In this document: positions 19,859-28,369 of the stretch, piece by piece
How the letters are laid out: each line of letters starts with the position of its first letter
How positions within the stretch are numbered: the first letter of the stretch is position 1
DNA from: Pseudotabrizicola formosa
GTDB taxonomy: Bacteria > Pseudomonadota > Alphaproteobacteria > Rhodobacterales > Rhodobacteraceae
Length of the DNA stretch: 64,000 nt
Assembly: GCF_002900965.1 (NCBI RefSeq)
Contig: NZ_PJOM01000002.1
Span: 124,001 to 188,000, forward strand
Direction: 5' to 3'
The notes under the pieces: model-generated
What the model saw: the letters and a program-made list of their open reading frames with translations, nothing else
Told to the model about the DNA's origin: nothing
Database searches by the model: none
Program-made: the position numbers and the translations under genes

Positions 19859-20512
19859 TCAGGACGCGGGTTTTTCCAGCTCGCGCAGCAGTTTTTGCCG
19901 GATGGCCTGCGGGTAGGCGGCGAGGCCCCGGGAGGTCATCACAAAGCCGCCGGGCGTGATGATCCAATTGCGGTAGAACTGGGTGATGGCGGTGGACTGG
20001 CCCAGATCCTCGATCGCAATGGCATTGATCGCGACCCCGGCGGCATTGGCGCGGCTGCGGGCGGCGCGGGCGGTATTGCCGCTGTTTTCCGGCCCGTCGC
20101 CAGAGATATCGATGATTTTCCGTTTGCATTCCGGAACTTGGGCAAAGAGTGCCAGGCTTGCGTCAATCGCCTGACCCACCGCCGTGTCGGACCCGGCGAA
20201 GGCGCGGGGGGTGGTGCGGATGTGGGTGGCGGCGTCGGTGATGTGCTGGGGGGAGCGCATGCGGGTCCAGGGCAGCACCACTGCTTGCTGGCCCTGTCCG
20301 GACCAGTGCAGGACGGCAAGTGCCGCCTGTCCGGCCAGAAGCGCCGCGGCCACCGCGGGGTCTTGCAGGGCGGCGGCGGTGCCGGCGGATTGGATGGCGT
20401 ATTCACCGGCGTCGATGGAGCCGGACACATCAATGGCCAGCACCAGCGCCACGTCGCAAGGCTGCGCCGGGCTGGGGCAAAGCAGGGCAAGGCACAGGGC
20501 AAAGGCGCGCAT
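19859..20512 (-). CDS. DUF1194 (von Willebrand A-like) exported protein
   Basis: ATG 20512 gives 217 residues with a signal peptide ([15 protein letters not shown]). The mature protein has the MIDAS-type motif [11 protein letters not shown] and [11 protein letters not shown], the pattern of DUF1194 proteins common in Rhodobacteraceae. It is probably periplasmic and metal-binding through the VWA fold. No partner is visible: it sits alone between ssrA and rimO. The biological role of the family is unknown. Confidence 0.85.
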   Translation of the reverse strand: MRAFALCLALLCPSPAQPCDVALVLAIDVSGSIDAGEYAIQSAGTAAALQDPAVAAALLAGQAALAVLHWSGQGQQAVVLPWTRMRSPQHITDAATHIRTTPRAFAGSDTAVGQAIDASLALFAQVPECKRKIIDISGDGPENSGNTARAARSRANAAGVAINAIAIEDLGQSTAITQFYRNWIITPGGFVMTSRGLAAYPQAIRQKLLRELEKPAS

Positions 20513-20589
20513 GCGGCAGCGTCGCGCGGGCCGCCCATTTGCGCAAGTCACGAAGCGGCGATGGGCCGTAACTGTTGGAAAAGGTGCAG

Positions 20590-20898
20590 GTTTCTGTTGC
20601 CAGGTACCTGCGAACCCCGCCTTACGCGGCTAAGCGCAAGGGCTTAAGTTTCGATGTTCGAACTGCTTACGCAGCCAGAGCCATCGGAGCACGGTTGTCG
20701 TTTGCAACTGTACATTTGGACCGATTACGGTGGTACCTCACCGAGTGAAAGCTGGCCTCTTTGAACGTTCGTCGATCCTATTTCGACCCCGAACCCCTGA
20801 AACGAACAGGTGGAATGGTGGAGTCGCCGGGTACCGCCCCCGGGTCCGAGCCGTCTATTACAGGTGCGTTTATCACCATAGTCCGAGTTGCCCCGAAC
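20590..20898 (-). ncRNA. ssrA: Two-piece (circularly permuted) tmRNA
   Basis: The minus strand holds both parts of a split alphaproteobacterial tmRNA. The acceptor piece comes first and ends in CGACTCCACCA (20826-20816), with encoded CCA. After a 25-base spacer comes the 5' half GGGGTCG (20790-20784); the two halves pair over 7 bp with one G-U. A D-loop-like AGGATCGACGAACG follows. The tag frame runs 20705-20667 and encodes ANDNRAPMALAA plus stop. The RNA rescues stalled ribosomes and marks the peptide for proteolysis. Ends are approximate; the 3' end is set by a weak GCAGGT/ACCTGC hairpin near 20590. Confidence 0.92.
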
Positions 20899-20904
20899 AG
20901 GTTC

Positions 20905-20933
20905 AATATAGGAGGGGCGAGGGCGGGTCACAA
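20905..20933 (-). promoter_or_regulatory. Probable ssrA promoter
   Basis: On the minus strand TTGTGA (20933-20928) and TATATT (20910-20905) are separated by 17 bases, a good sigma-70-type arrangement. Transcription would start near 20898, just before the acceptor piece of the tmRNA. Confidence 0.6.
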
Positions 20934-21094
20934 GCCCGGATCGGCAGGGATTTGAGGTATGGCGGGCGTCTGATCTGCGTATGGCTGACGTATGGCAAAG
21001 GTAGGGCCGTCCGTGCGCGGGGCCTGCCGCGTGGCGAGGGGGCAGGACCGGCCCGGAAGGAACAGAAAAGCCGGTTGCGCGCCGCGCAAGGGAA

Positions 21095-21121
21095 CGCCCG
21101 GCCGGAGGGTCCGGCCGGGCG
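21095..21121 (-). terminator. Strong GC hairpin after the polyamine-binding-protein gene
   Basis: A perfect 12-bp inverted repeat (21095-21106 and 21110-21121) has a 3-base loop. It lies 33 bases beyond the stop of the minus-strand gene ending at 21155. The T-tract after it is poor (TTCCCTT), so it may act as a weak or transcript-stabilising terminator. Confidence 0.55.
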
Positions 21122-21154
21122 TCTGGTCAGAGGTGTCCGGTCAGGAGAGCCGGA

Positions 21155-22207
21155 TCAGAAGCCCGATTTGATCAGTTCGAATTCGTTGATCATCCGCTCG
21201 CGGAATTCGGCCGATACGGGCGTCTGGGCCAGCAGGGTGGTGGTAACCGGATCGACGAAGGCAGCTTTCAGCGCGTCTTCGGAAATGGTCTTCATCGCTT
21301 CGGTGTTGGAATGGGCATAGCCCAGCTCGTCCAGCAGGGCCTGGGCCGAGCCATGCGCCAGAAGCGAATTGATGAAGTCATAGGCCTTGTCTTCCGACCC
21401 GGGCTGATTGGCCATGTTCACAAAGCCGCAGAACCAGGTTGCGGCACCCTCGGCCGGGCTGCGTTCGAAGCCGATGGGAAAGCCTTCGGCGGAGAGCAGC
21501 GCCACGCCATCGTTCCAGGACCAGGCCACCAGCACCTCGCCGGTTGCCATCAGTTGCGACATTTCGGACGGGTCGGACCAATAGGCGCGCACGTTTTTAT
21601 GCGCCTCGCGCAGCCAGTCGGCGGCGGCGGTGAACTGCTCATCCGTCACATTGTCCCAGTCCGTCACACCGGTGGCAAGGAAGGCCAGCGACCAGACATC
21701 ATCGGAACTGTCGGGCAGCGAGGTGCGGCCCGCGTATTTGGGATCGGTGAACACGTTGAGCGTGGCCACATCGGTCGCCGGAACCTCGGTCGTGTTATAG
21801 GCGGTGGCGGTATAGGCGTAATCGGTGGGGATGAACCAGACGCCTTCGCCATCCTGAATCAGCTCGGAGTCAAGAAGCTGCGGGGCGAGGTTGGCAAATT
21901 CCGGGATCCTGGAGATATCCCAGGGCTCGATCAGGCCAGCTTCGCGGTAGCGGGGCAAGGAGGCGACGCAAGGATGCGCCACATCGGCGGCAAAGCCGGA
22001 GGAGACCTTCTGGAACGCCTCATCATCATCGCCGAAAAAGCTGTAGGTCGGCTTTTGCCCGTGTTTGGCAGCATAATCGGTCAGCACACCGTCGATTTCC
22101 CAGCCGGCCCAGTCAAAGACCAGCAGATCAGGGTCAGCGGCGCGGGCGGCGGTGGACAGGGCAAGGATGGAGGCGGCGCAGGCAAGCAGGAGTTTCTTGT
22201 GGGTCAT
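21155..22207 (-). CDS. ABC transporter substrate-binding protein, spermidine/putrescine type (PotD/PotF-like)
   Basis: ATG 22207 is preceded by GAGG and gives 350 residues with a signal peptide (LLLACAASILALSTAARA). The mature part starts DPDLLVFDWAGWEIDG, the opening of PotD-family periplasmic binding proteins, and includes LIPTDYAY-like and VLVAWSWNDGVAL segments. It should bind a polyamine or related cation in the periplasm. No permease or ATPase gene is next to it, so the rest of the transporter must be elsewhere. Ligand identity is inferred from the family only. Confidence 0.82.
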   Translation of the reverse strand: MTHKKLLLACAASILALSTAARAADPDLLVFDWAGWEIDGVLTDYAAKHGQKPTYSFFGDDDEAFQKVSSGFAADVAHPCVASLPRYREAGLIEPWDISRIPEFANLAPQLLDSELIQDGEGVWFIPTDYAYTATAYNTTEVPATDVATLNVFTDPKYAGRTSLPDSSDDVWSLAFLATGVTDWDNVTDEQFTAAADWLREAHKNVRAYWSDPSEMSQLMATGEVLVAWSWNDGVALLSAEGFPIGFERSPAEGAATWFCGFVNMANQPGSEDKAYDFINSLLAHGSAQALLDELGYAHSNTEAMKTISEDALKAAFVDPVTTTLLAQTPVSAEFRERMINEFELIKSGF

Positions 22208-22589
22208 CAGGAGTCCTCTGTGTTCGATCTGGCCGGGGCATCCCCACGCCACGGTCCCTGCGGGAAAAGTTAATGAAGGAATGCGCGGCTCACAAGCAAA
22301 GATCGCATTTTCAACGGATTGTGGGCAGGACAGATTTTGAACAGGGCAGGGGCGGGCCAATCCGGCACGGGCGCGGCCCTGCCGGACCGGCCGGCTGAAG
22401 GCAGAGCGGCAGGACGATGGCGCGGATTTGGGCAGGATGCGAACGCAAGACGGCCAGATATCCGGTGCTGTGTGCCGCCCCCGGCATCGTTTTGAACAGA
22501 TTCTGACGCGGGCCGGGCGGGCGCAGCCGGTGTCTTGCCTTTCCGGGTCCGGCACGGCACCAATGCCGCAGGTTCAGCCGGGGGGTATC
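22208..22589. other. Divergent intergenic region with a repeated 10-mer
   Basis: This 382-base gap separates the minus-strand binding-protein gene from the plus-strand class V aminotransferase. TTTTGAACAG occurs twice in the same orientation, at 22335-22344 and 22490-22499. No convincing coding region, RNA or classical promoter pair was found. A candidate minus-strand promoter (TTGCTT, 17 bases, TCATTA) lies around 22275-22305. Confidence 0.35.
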
Positions 22590-23816
22590 ATGGCACTTGA
22601 TCTGGAATTCGTGCGGTCGCAATTTCCGGCCTTTGACAGCCCGGTGCTGTCGACCCATGCGTTTTTTGAAAATGCCGGGGGGAGTTACCCCTGCCGTCAG
22701 GTGATCGACCGGCTGACCCGGTTCTACACCCATCGCAAGGTGCAGCCCTATGCGCCCTATCCGTCGTCAGAGCTGGCGGGGGCCGAGATGGACGAGGCGC
22801 GCCAGCGTCTGGCGGCGATGATGAATGTGGCGGGGCCGGAGGTGTCGTTCGGCCCATCGACCAGCGCCAATACCTATGTGCTGGCGCAAGGAGTACGGGG
22901 CTGGCTGAAGGGCCGGAACGCCGCGATCGTGGTGACCAATCAGGACCATGAGGCCAATTCCGGCGTCTGGCGGCGGTTGGCCGAGGACGGGATCGAGGTG
23001 CGGGAATGGCAGATCGATCCGCAGACCGGCAGCCTTGATCCGGCAGATCTGGCGCGGCTGCTGGGGGATGGCAAGGTGCGGCTGGTGGCCTTTCCGCATT
23101 GTTCCAATGTGGTGGCCGAGATCAATGATGTGGCGCTGATTGCCGCCATGGCGCGGGAGCATGGGGCGCGCACGGTGGTGGATGGGGTCAGCTATGCGCC
23201 GCATGGCTTTCCCGATGTGGCGGCCCTGGGCTGTGATGCCTATCTTTTCTCTGCCTACAAGACCTTTGGCCCGCATCAGGGGATCATGGTGCTGCGGCAG
23301 GATTTCGGGATGGAGCTGCCGGGGCAGGCGCATTTCTTCAACCAGTCGGTGCTGTACAAGCGCCACACCCCGGCGGGGCCGGACCATGCCCAGATCGCGG
23401 CCTGTGCGGGAATGGCGGATTATGTTGATGCGCTGGCGGCAGAGCATGGGATTTCCGGCGATGCGGCGGCGCGGAGCCGGGGGGTGCATGATCTGATGCG
23501 GCAGGCCGAGGTGGCGGTGATCGCGCCCTTGCTGGACTATCTGGCCGGGCGCAATGACCTGCGCCTGATCGGGCCGCGCCAGGCCGGGGCACGGGCGCCC
23601 ACGGTGGCGGTGGCGCTGGACGGGCCCGCGCTGCCGGTGGCGGCGGCGCTGGGGCGTGACGGCATTGCCTGCGGCGGCGGTGATTTCTATGCGGTGCGGC
23701 CGCTGGCGGCGATGGGGGTGGATGGCGAAAGGGGTGTGCTGCGGATGAGTGCGGCGCATTACACCAGCCCCGAAGAGGTGGCCCGGCTGATCGCGGCGCT
23801 GGACCGGGTGCTGTAG
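22590..23816 (+). CDS. PLP-dependent class V aminotransferase / cysteine desulfurase-like protein
   Basis: ATG 22590 is preceded by GGGGGG and gives 408 residues. The PLP lysine lies in LFSAYKTFGPHQG, with the preceding VDGVSYAPHGFPDV carrying the cofactor-binding Asp, and QDHEANSGVWRR earlier in the fold. This matches the cysteine-desulfurase-like branch of class V aminotransferases. The usual flexible loop with a catalytic Cys is not evident, so it may not be a true desulfurase for Fe-S assembly; isc or suf genes are absent here. The substrate is unknown. Confidence 0.75.
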   Translation: MALDLEFVRSQFPAFDSPVLSTHAFFENAGGSYPCRQVIDRLTRFYTHRKVQPYAPYPSSELAGAEMDEARQRLAAMMNVAGPEVSFGPSTSANTYVLAQGVRGWLKGRNAAIVVTNQDHEANSGVWRRLAEDGIEVREWQIDPQTGSLDPADLARLLGDGKVRLVAFPHCSNVVAEINDVALIAAMAREHGARTVVDGVSYAPHGFPDVAALGCDAYLFSAYKTFGPHQGIMVLRQDFGMELPGQAHFFNQSVLYKRHTPAGPDHAQIAACAGMADYVDALAAEHGISGDAAARSRGVHDLMRQAEVAVIAPLLDYLAGRNDLRLIGPRQAGARAPTVAVALDGPALPVAAALGRDGIACGGGDFYAVRPLAAMGVDGERGVLRMSAAHYTSPEEVARLIAALDRVL

Positions 23817-23935
23817 CGGCCCCGGCGTGTTGCGGACGGGACCCGGGGCGGCGGGGGTGCCGGAGGCGGGCGGCAGATTGGGGATTGCCGGGGCCGACAT
23901 CTCCGCTACGTGTTAGGAAAGAATTGAGGTTTGGG

Positions 23936-23965
23936 TGATCCGGAACGATGGCCCTGCCGTACTGA
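23936..23965 (+). promoter_or_regulatory. Candidate ECF sigma-E (ChrR-type) promoter upstream of photolyase
   Basis: TGATCC (23936-23941) is followed after 18 bases by TACTGA (23960-23965), about 31 bases before the photolyase ATG. Rhodobacter sphaeroides sigma-E promoters have a TGATCC -35 and a TAAG-like -10 at this spacing. The -35 matches fully and the -10 only partly. Confidence 0.35.
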
Positions 23966-23995
23966 GCAGACGGAACCAGAAAGCGCGCCCGAGTT

Positions 23996-25408
23996 ATGAC
24001 AGATGCCCCCCTGATCCTCTGGCTGCGCCGGGACCTGCGTCTGAGCGATTCTCCCATGCTGACCGAAGCGGTGCGGAGCGGGCGTCCGCTGATCCCGCTG
24101 GTCATTCTGGACCCCGAGACCGAGGCGCTGGGCGCTGCGCCGAAATGGCGGCTGGGGCTGGGGTTTGCCGAATTTGCCAAGACGCTGGAGGGGATTGGGT
24201 CGCGGCTGACCTGTCGCCGGGGGCCGGCGCTGAAGGTTTTGCAGCAGCTAATCGAAGAGACCGGGGCGGGTGGGGTCTGGTGGCACCGGCTGTATGACCC
24301 GGCCTCGGTGGCACGCGATACCAAGGTGAAGGCTGCGCTGAAGGCTGAGGGCGTCAACGCGCGCAGCTTTGCCGGGCATCTGATGTTCGAACCCTGGGAG
24401 GTGGAAACCGGGACGGGCGGTTTTTACAAGGTCTATACCCCGTTCTGGAAAGCGGTGCGGGACCGGCCGGTGCCAGATCCCTTGCCCGTGCCAAAGAGCT
24501 TGCCGGCGCCTGCGGATTGGCCGGCCAGCGATGATCTGGACGCCTGGCAGATGGGGGCCGCGATGCGGCGCGGGGCGGATGTGGTGGGCTATCACCTGCA
24601 GGTCGGCGAGGAGATGGCACGCGAGCGGCTGGCGTTCTTTATCGCCAACCGGCTGGACAGCTATGCCACCGACCGCGATCTGCCGGCGACCGATGGCACC
24701 TCTGGCCTGTCGGAGAACCTGACCTATGGCGAGATCAGCCCGCGCCAGATCTGGGCGGCCGGGTGGCGGGCGATGCAGGGCGGGGCAAGGGGGGCGGAGA
24801 CGTTCCTGAAGGAACTGGTCTGGCGCGAATTTGCCTATCACCTGATCCATCACACGCCGCATATCACCCGGGCCAATTGGAAGCCCGACTGGGATGCCTT
24901 TCCGTGGCGCGAGGACAACAAGGATGCCGAATACTGGCGGCGCGGCCTGACCGGCGAGCCTTTCGTCGATGCCGCGATGCGCGAGATGTATGTCACGGGG
25001 CGGATGCACAACCGCGCCCGGATGATTGTGGCAAGCTATCTGACCAAGCATCTGATGACGCATTGGAAGGTGGGGCTGGACTGGTTTGCCGAATGTCTGA
25101 TCGACTGGGACCCGGCGGCGAATGCCATGGGATGGCAATGGGCGGCGGGATCGGGGCCCGATGCCTCGCCTTTCTTCCGCATTTTCAACCCGGCGACGCA
25201 GGTGGAGAAATTCGACCCCAAGGCCGATTACCGCCACCGGTTCATCGCTGAACTCGACCGCAACCCAAGCCCGATGGCGCTGTCTTATTTCGATGCGGTG
25301 CCGAAATCATGGAAGCTTGACCCCAAGCGTCCCTATCCCGAACCGCTGATCGATCTGGCCGAAGGACGCAACCGCGCCCTTGCGGCCTATGGGGCGCGAA
25401 ACTCTTGA
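23996..25408 (+). CDS. phrB: Deoxyribodipyrimidine photolyase
   Basis: This flavoenzyme repairs cyclobutane pyrimidine dimers using blue light. The 470-residue protein has the N-terminal antenna domain (LILWLRRDLRLSDSPML). The C-terminal FAD domain shows ENLTYGEISPRQIW, FLKELVWREFAYHL, GRMHNRARMIVASYLTKHL, and WQWAAGSGPDASPFFRIFNP, all canonical class I photolyase segments. It lies 58 bases upstream of the cyclopropane synthase gene and may be cotranscribed. The gene could also respond to singlet oxygen, given the TGATCC element upstream. Confidence 0.94.
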   Translation: MTDAPLILWLRRDLRLSDSPMLTEAVRSGRPLIPLVILDPETEALGAAPKWRLGLGFAEFAKTLEGIGSRLTCRRGPALKVLQQLIEETGAGGVWWHRLYDPASVARDTKVKAALKAEGVNARSFAGHLMFEPWEVETGTGGFYKVYTPFWKAVRDRPVPDPLPVPKSLPAPADWPASDDLDAWQMGAAMRRGADVVGYHLQVGEEMARERLAFFIANRLDSYATDRDLPATDGTSGLSENLTYGEISPRQIWAAGWRAMQGGARGAETFLKELVWREFAYHLIHHTPHITRANWKPDWDAFPWREDNKDAEYWRRGLTGEPFVDAAMREMYVTGRMHNRARMIVASYLTKHLMTHWKVGLDWFAECLIDWDPAANAMGWQWAAGSGPDASPFFRIFNPATQVEKFDPKADYRHRFIAELDRNPSPMALSYFDAVPKSWKLDPKRPYPEPLIDLAEGRNRALAAYGARNS

Positions 25409-25466
25409 GCGCCTTGCCCGTATCTGAAACTGTAGACAAAAGACGACAATTCCCCGGGGAGGGAAG

Positions 25467-26681
25467 ATGGAATTTCTGACGACGACCAAAGGCCAGACCG
25501 GCCTGCCGCGCTATTTCACCCAGGCCTTCGCGGTGGCCAGCCGTCTGGGCGAGGGCCGGCTGGATTTTGTGCTGCCCGACGGGCGGCGCTTCCGGCTGGA
25601 GGGACAGAAACCCGGGCCGGTGGCGGAAATCGCCATCCACAATGATGAGCTGTTCGCCCGGATGATCCGCGAGGGCGATCTGGGCTTTTGCGACGCCTAT
25701 CTTGATGGCTGGTGGTCGAGCCCGGATCTGCAGGGCTTTCTGGACCTGATCCAGATGCCCAGCAACAATCCGGTCCAGGATGGCTATCCCGGCATGGGGT
25801 TGCTGCGCGCCTTTGAAAAGCTGCGGTTCTGGCTGCATTCGAATTCGCGCAAGCAGGCGAAAAAGAACATCCATGCCCATTATGATCTGGGCAATGACTT
25901 TTACCGGCTGTGGCTGGATGACAGCATGACCTATTCCAGCGGGCTGTTCCGGTCGGGGCAGGAAAGTCTGGAAAAGGCGCAGGAGCAGAAATACGCCAGC
26001 ATGGTCGATCAGATGGGGGCGCAGCCGGGCGAGCATGTGCTGGAAATCGGCTGCGGCTGGGGTGGCTTTGCCGAATACGCCGCCGCCAAGCGCGGCTTGC
26101 GGGTGACGGCGCTGACCATATCGAAGGCGCAATATGATTATGCGGTGGAGCGGATGGCGCGCGCGGGCCTGTCGGACCGGGTGGAGATCAAGCTGCTGGA
26201 TTACCGCGACGAGCGCGGGCATTACGACGGGATCGCCAGCATCGAGATGTTCGAGGCGGTGGGCGAGCGCTATTGGCCGACCTATTTCAACACCGTGCGC
26301 GACCGGCTCAAGCCCGGGCGCCATGCGACGCTGCAGATCATCACCGTGCCGGATGAGCGCTGGCCGGTCTACAAGCGCGGGGTTGATTTCATTCAGAAAT
26401 ACATCTTCCCCGGTGGCATGCTGCCCGCGCCCTTCCGCCTGAAGGAAGAGGTGGAAAAGGCCGGCCTGCGGCTGAAAACCTCGATCGAGTTCGGCGAAAG
26501 CTACAGCCAGACCCTGCGGCGCTGGCATGAGGTGTTCAATGCGCGCTGGGACGAGATCGCGCGCCAGGGCTTTGACGAGCGGTTCCGGCGGATGTGGAAC
26601 TTCTACCTTGCCTCTTGCGCCGGAGCCTTCCGCGGCGGAAACTGCGACGTGACACAGATTACCGTGACACGCCCCGGCTGA
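25467..26681 (+). CDS. cfa: Cyclopropane-fatty-acyl-phospholipid synthase
   Basis: The enzyme transfers a methylene group from SAM to unsaturated phospholipid acyl chains. It has 404 residues with a strong ribosome-binding site (GGGGAGGG). The family signature KKNIHAHYDLGNDFYRLWLDD is followed by the SAM loop HVLEIGCGWGGFAEYA, then IEMFEAVGERYWP and FIQKYIFPGGMLP. It follows photolyase and precedes trgA, all on the plus strand. In R. sphaeroides a cfa homologue belongs to the singlet-oxygen regulon, which makes this neighbourhood suggestive. Confidence 0.93.
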   Translation: MEFLTTTKGQTGLPRYFTQAFAVASRLGEGRLDFVLPDGRRFRLEGQKPGPVAEIAIHNDELFARMIREGDLGFCDAYLDGWWSSPDLQGFLDLIQMPSNNPVQDGYPGMGLLRAFEKLRFWLHSNSRKQAKKNIHAHYDLGNDFYRLWLDDSMTYSSGLFRSGQESLEKAQEQKYASMVDQMGAQPGEHVLEIGCGWGGFAEYAAAKRGLRVTALTISKAQYDYAVERMARAGLSDRVEIKLLDYRDERGHYDGIASIEMFEAVGERYWPTYFNTVRDRLKPGRHATLQIITVPDERWPVYKRGVDFIQKYIFPGGMLPAPFRLKEEVEKAGLRLKTSIEFGESYSQTLRRWHEVFNARWDEIARQGFDERFRRMWNFYLASCAGAFRGGNCDVTQITVTRPG

Positions 26682-26728
26682 CAGCACAGTGACAGCACCG
26701 TGACAGCGCGCGGCGGAAAGGGAGCAGA

Positions 26729-27175
26729 ATGCCGACCGCCGCCAAACTGTTTGCCGCCCTGGCCTTTGCCCTTGTCGCTGCCGTCGCCGCCCATTTCTAT
26801 GCGCTGGATCTGCCAGAGGGCCGCAGCGCGGGCGTGCTGCGTGAGGTGAGCGCGCTGGTGGGGGCGGTCTGCGGCTGGATCATCATGGGCCGGGCCGCGC
26901 ACCGCCGCCCCAGCCGGGTGGAGGCCATGGGCACCGGCATCCGCACCTCGCTGACCATTGTGGTGCTGGTGGTGCTGATCTTCGCCATCGCCGACATGCT
27001 GGAGCGGGCGATCAAAGGGCGCTACAAGACGCCGCTGGATGCGGTTCTGGGGGTGTTCGAACAGGCGATGGTGCTGGCCCCGCCGCTGGCGCAGCCCGAT
27101 ATTCTTGGGGTTCTGCTGTTGGGGGGGCTGATCGGCGGCGCCCTTGCGCATTGGGCGGGCCGGCGGTGGACCTGA
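26729..27175 (+). CDS. trgA: TrgA-family membrane protein (tellurite-resistance locus)
   Basis: The 148-residue protein has four predicted membrane segments: residues ~5-22, ~38-55, ~72-92 and ~122-142. Its sequence and its position directly before a NUDIX protein of TrgB type match the trgAB pair described for tellurite resistance in Rhodobacter sphaeroides. It has no catalytic motif. Biochemical function is unknown. Gap to trgB is 23 bases, so the two are probably one operon. Confidence 0.75.
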   Translation: MPTAAKLFAALAFALVAAVAAHFYALDLPEGRSAGVLREVSALVGAVCGWIIMGRAAHRRPSRVEAMGTGIRTSLTIVVLVVLIFAIADMLERAIKGRYKTPLDAVLGVFEQAMVLAPPLAQPDILGVLLLGGLIGGALAHWAGRRWT

Positions 27176-27198
27176 ATGCGCTGTGAAGGTCTGAGGTC

Positions 27199-28356
27199 AT
27201 GACGACGGTTTTCCTGTGTGGCCCGCTGTGCCACCGCCCGCTGCTGGATGTGGTTCTGGGCGCAGGGGTTGCGCTGTCGCCGGCCGTTGTGGCCGGGCGC
27301 GAGGGCAGGGCGATGGCGGCCCCCGGCCATTTTGCGCTTGTCCGGCGGCAGGGGGGGCAGGTGGAGGGCGCGGTCCCGGAGGGCCTGACGCCGCAGGCCG
27401 CGGCCCGGCTGGCGTTCTATGCCAGGGCCATCGGGCTTGCGGCGCGGCAGGTGCGCGTGACCTGGGCCAGCGGCACGGCACAGGGGCTTGCCTATGCGCT
27501 GACCGCCGGTCCGGCAGAGCTTGTGCCCTGGGATGGGGCGCTCTGGCTGGCCGATCACGCGGCGCTGGCGGTGGAAACCGCGGTGGAGGTGATGGCGCAG
27601 TTCGGCCAGACCCCGCCCGCCCGCCTGCGTGCCCGGCTGGGGCCGATCAGGGTGCGCGCGGCCAGCCGGGTGCGGGCACAGGCGGAACCGGCCCCGCAGG
27701 TGCTGCGCTCTGCGCCCGGCGAGATTGCGCTGCAGGCCAAGCGCCAGCCCTATGCCCGGTTCTTCGCGGTCGAGGAATATGACCTGAGCTTTCGCCGGTT
27801 TGACGGCACGACCAGCCCGCCGATCAACCGGGCGGTCTTCGTTTCGGGCGATGCGGTCACCGTGCTGCCCTATGATCCGCAGCGGGACCGGGTCTTGCTG
27901 GTGGAACAGCTGCGTGCCGGGCCTTTGGCGCGGGGCGATCGCAACCCCTGGCAGCTGGAAGCCATCGCCGGCCGCATCGACCCCGGTGAAACCCCGCTTG
28001 AGGCCGCCCGGCGCGAGGCGGTGGAAGAGGCGGGGCTGACGCTGGGCCCCTTGCTGCCGGTGGCCGCCTATTACCCGTCACCGGGGGCCAAGACCGAGTT
28101 TCTCTATTCCTATGTCGCGCTCACGCCATTGCCCGACGGGGCGGCAGGGGTGTTCGGGGTAGAGGAAGAGGCCGAAGACATCCGGGGTCATCTGATCGCC
28201 TTTGATCAGGCCATGGCGCTGGTCGCCAGCGGAGAGGTGCAGAACGCCCCCTTGCTGCTGACGCTGCTGTGGTTGCAACGCGAACGCGGGCGGTTGCGGG
28301 CCTCAAGCAGGATCGCCGGGGGCCTCCCCGGGGGGCCTCCGGCGCGCGTGGTTTGA
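27199..28356 (+). CDS. trgB: TrgB-type fusion: gamma-glutamylcyclotransferase-like domain plus NUDIX ADP-ribose pyrophosphatase
   Basis: The 385-residue protein joins two domains. Residues ~1-130 begin TVFLCGPLCHRPLLDVVLG, like AIG2/GGCT gamma-glutamylcyclotransferase-type folds. Residues ~195-365 are a NUDIX hydrolase with the complete box GRIDPGETPLEAARREAVEE followed by AGL, close to ADP-ribose pyrophosphatases (EQLRAGPLARG, LEAIAGRID). It should hydrolyse ADP-ribose or a related dinucleotide. The fusion is characteristic of TrgB. How this gives tellurite resistance is not established. Confidence 0.85.
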   Translation: MTTVFLCGPLCHRPLLDVVLGAGVALSPAVVAGREGRAMAAPGHFALVRRQGGQVEGAVPEGLTPQAAARLAFYARAIGLAARQVRVTWASGTAQGLAYALTAGPAELVPWDGALWLADHAALAVETAVEVMAQFGQTPPARLRARLGPIRVRAASRVRAQAEPAPQVLRSAPGEIALQAKRQPYARFFAVEEYDLSFRRFDGTTSPPINRAVFVSGDAVTVLPYDPQRDRVLLVEQLRAGPLARGDRNPWQLEAIAGRIDPGETPLEAARREAVEEAGLTLGPLLPVAAYYPSPGAKTEFLYSYVALTPLPDGAAGVFGVEEEAEDIRGHLIAFDQAMALVASGEVQNAPLLLTLLWLQRERGRLRASSRIAGGLPGGPPARVV

Positions 28357-28369
28357 CAGCCGCAGTATG

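Noticed and set aside
19743-20129. N-terminal extension of rimO
   Set aside because: The extra 129 residues are low-complexity and overlap the DUF1194 gene on the same strand in another frame.
20505-20650. Small plus-strand protein over the end of ssrA
   Set aside because: The open frame overlaps the tmRNA and the DUF1194 signal-peptide region and has no coding character.
26649-26712. Repeated GTGACA hexamer before trgA
   Set aside because: The copies are irregularly spaced and run from the end of cfa into the gap; too short to claim as a functional repeat.
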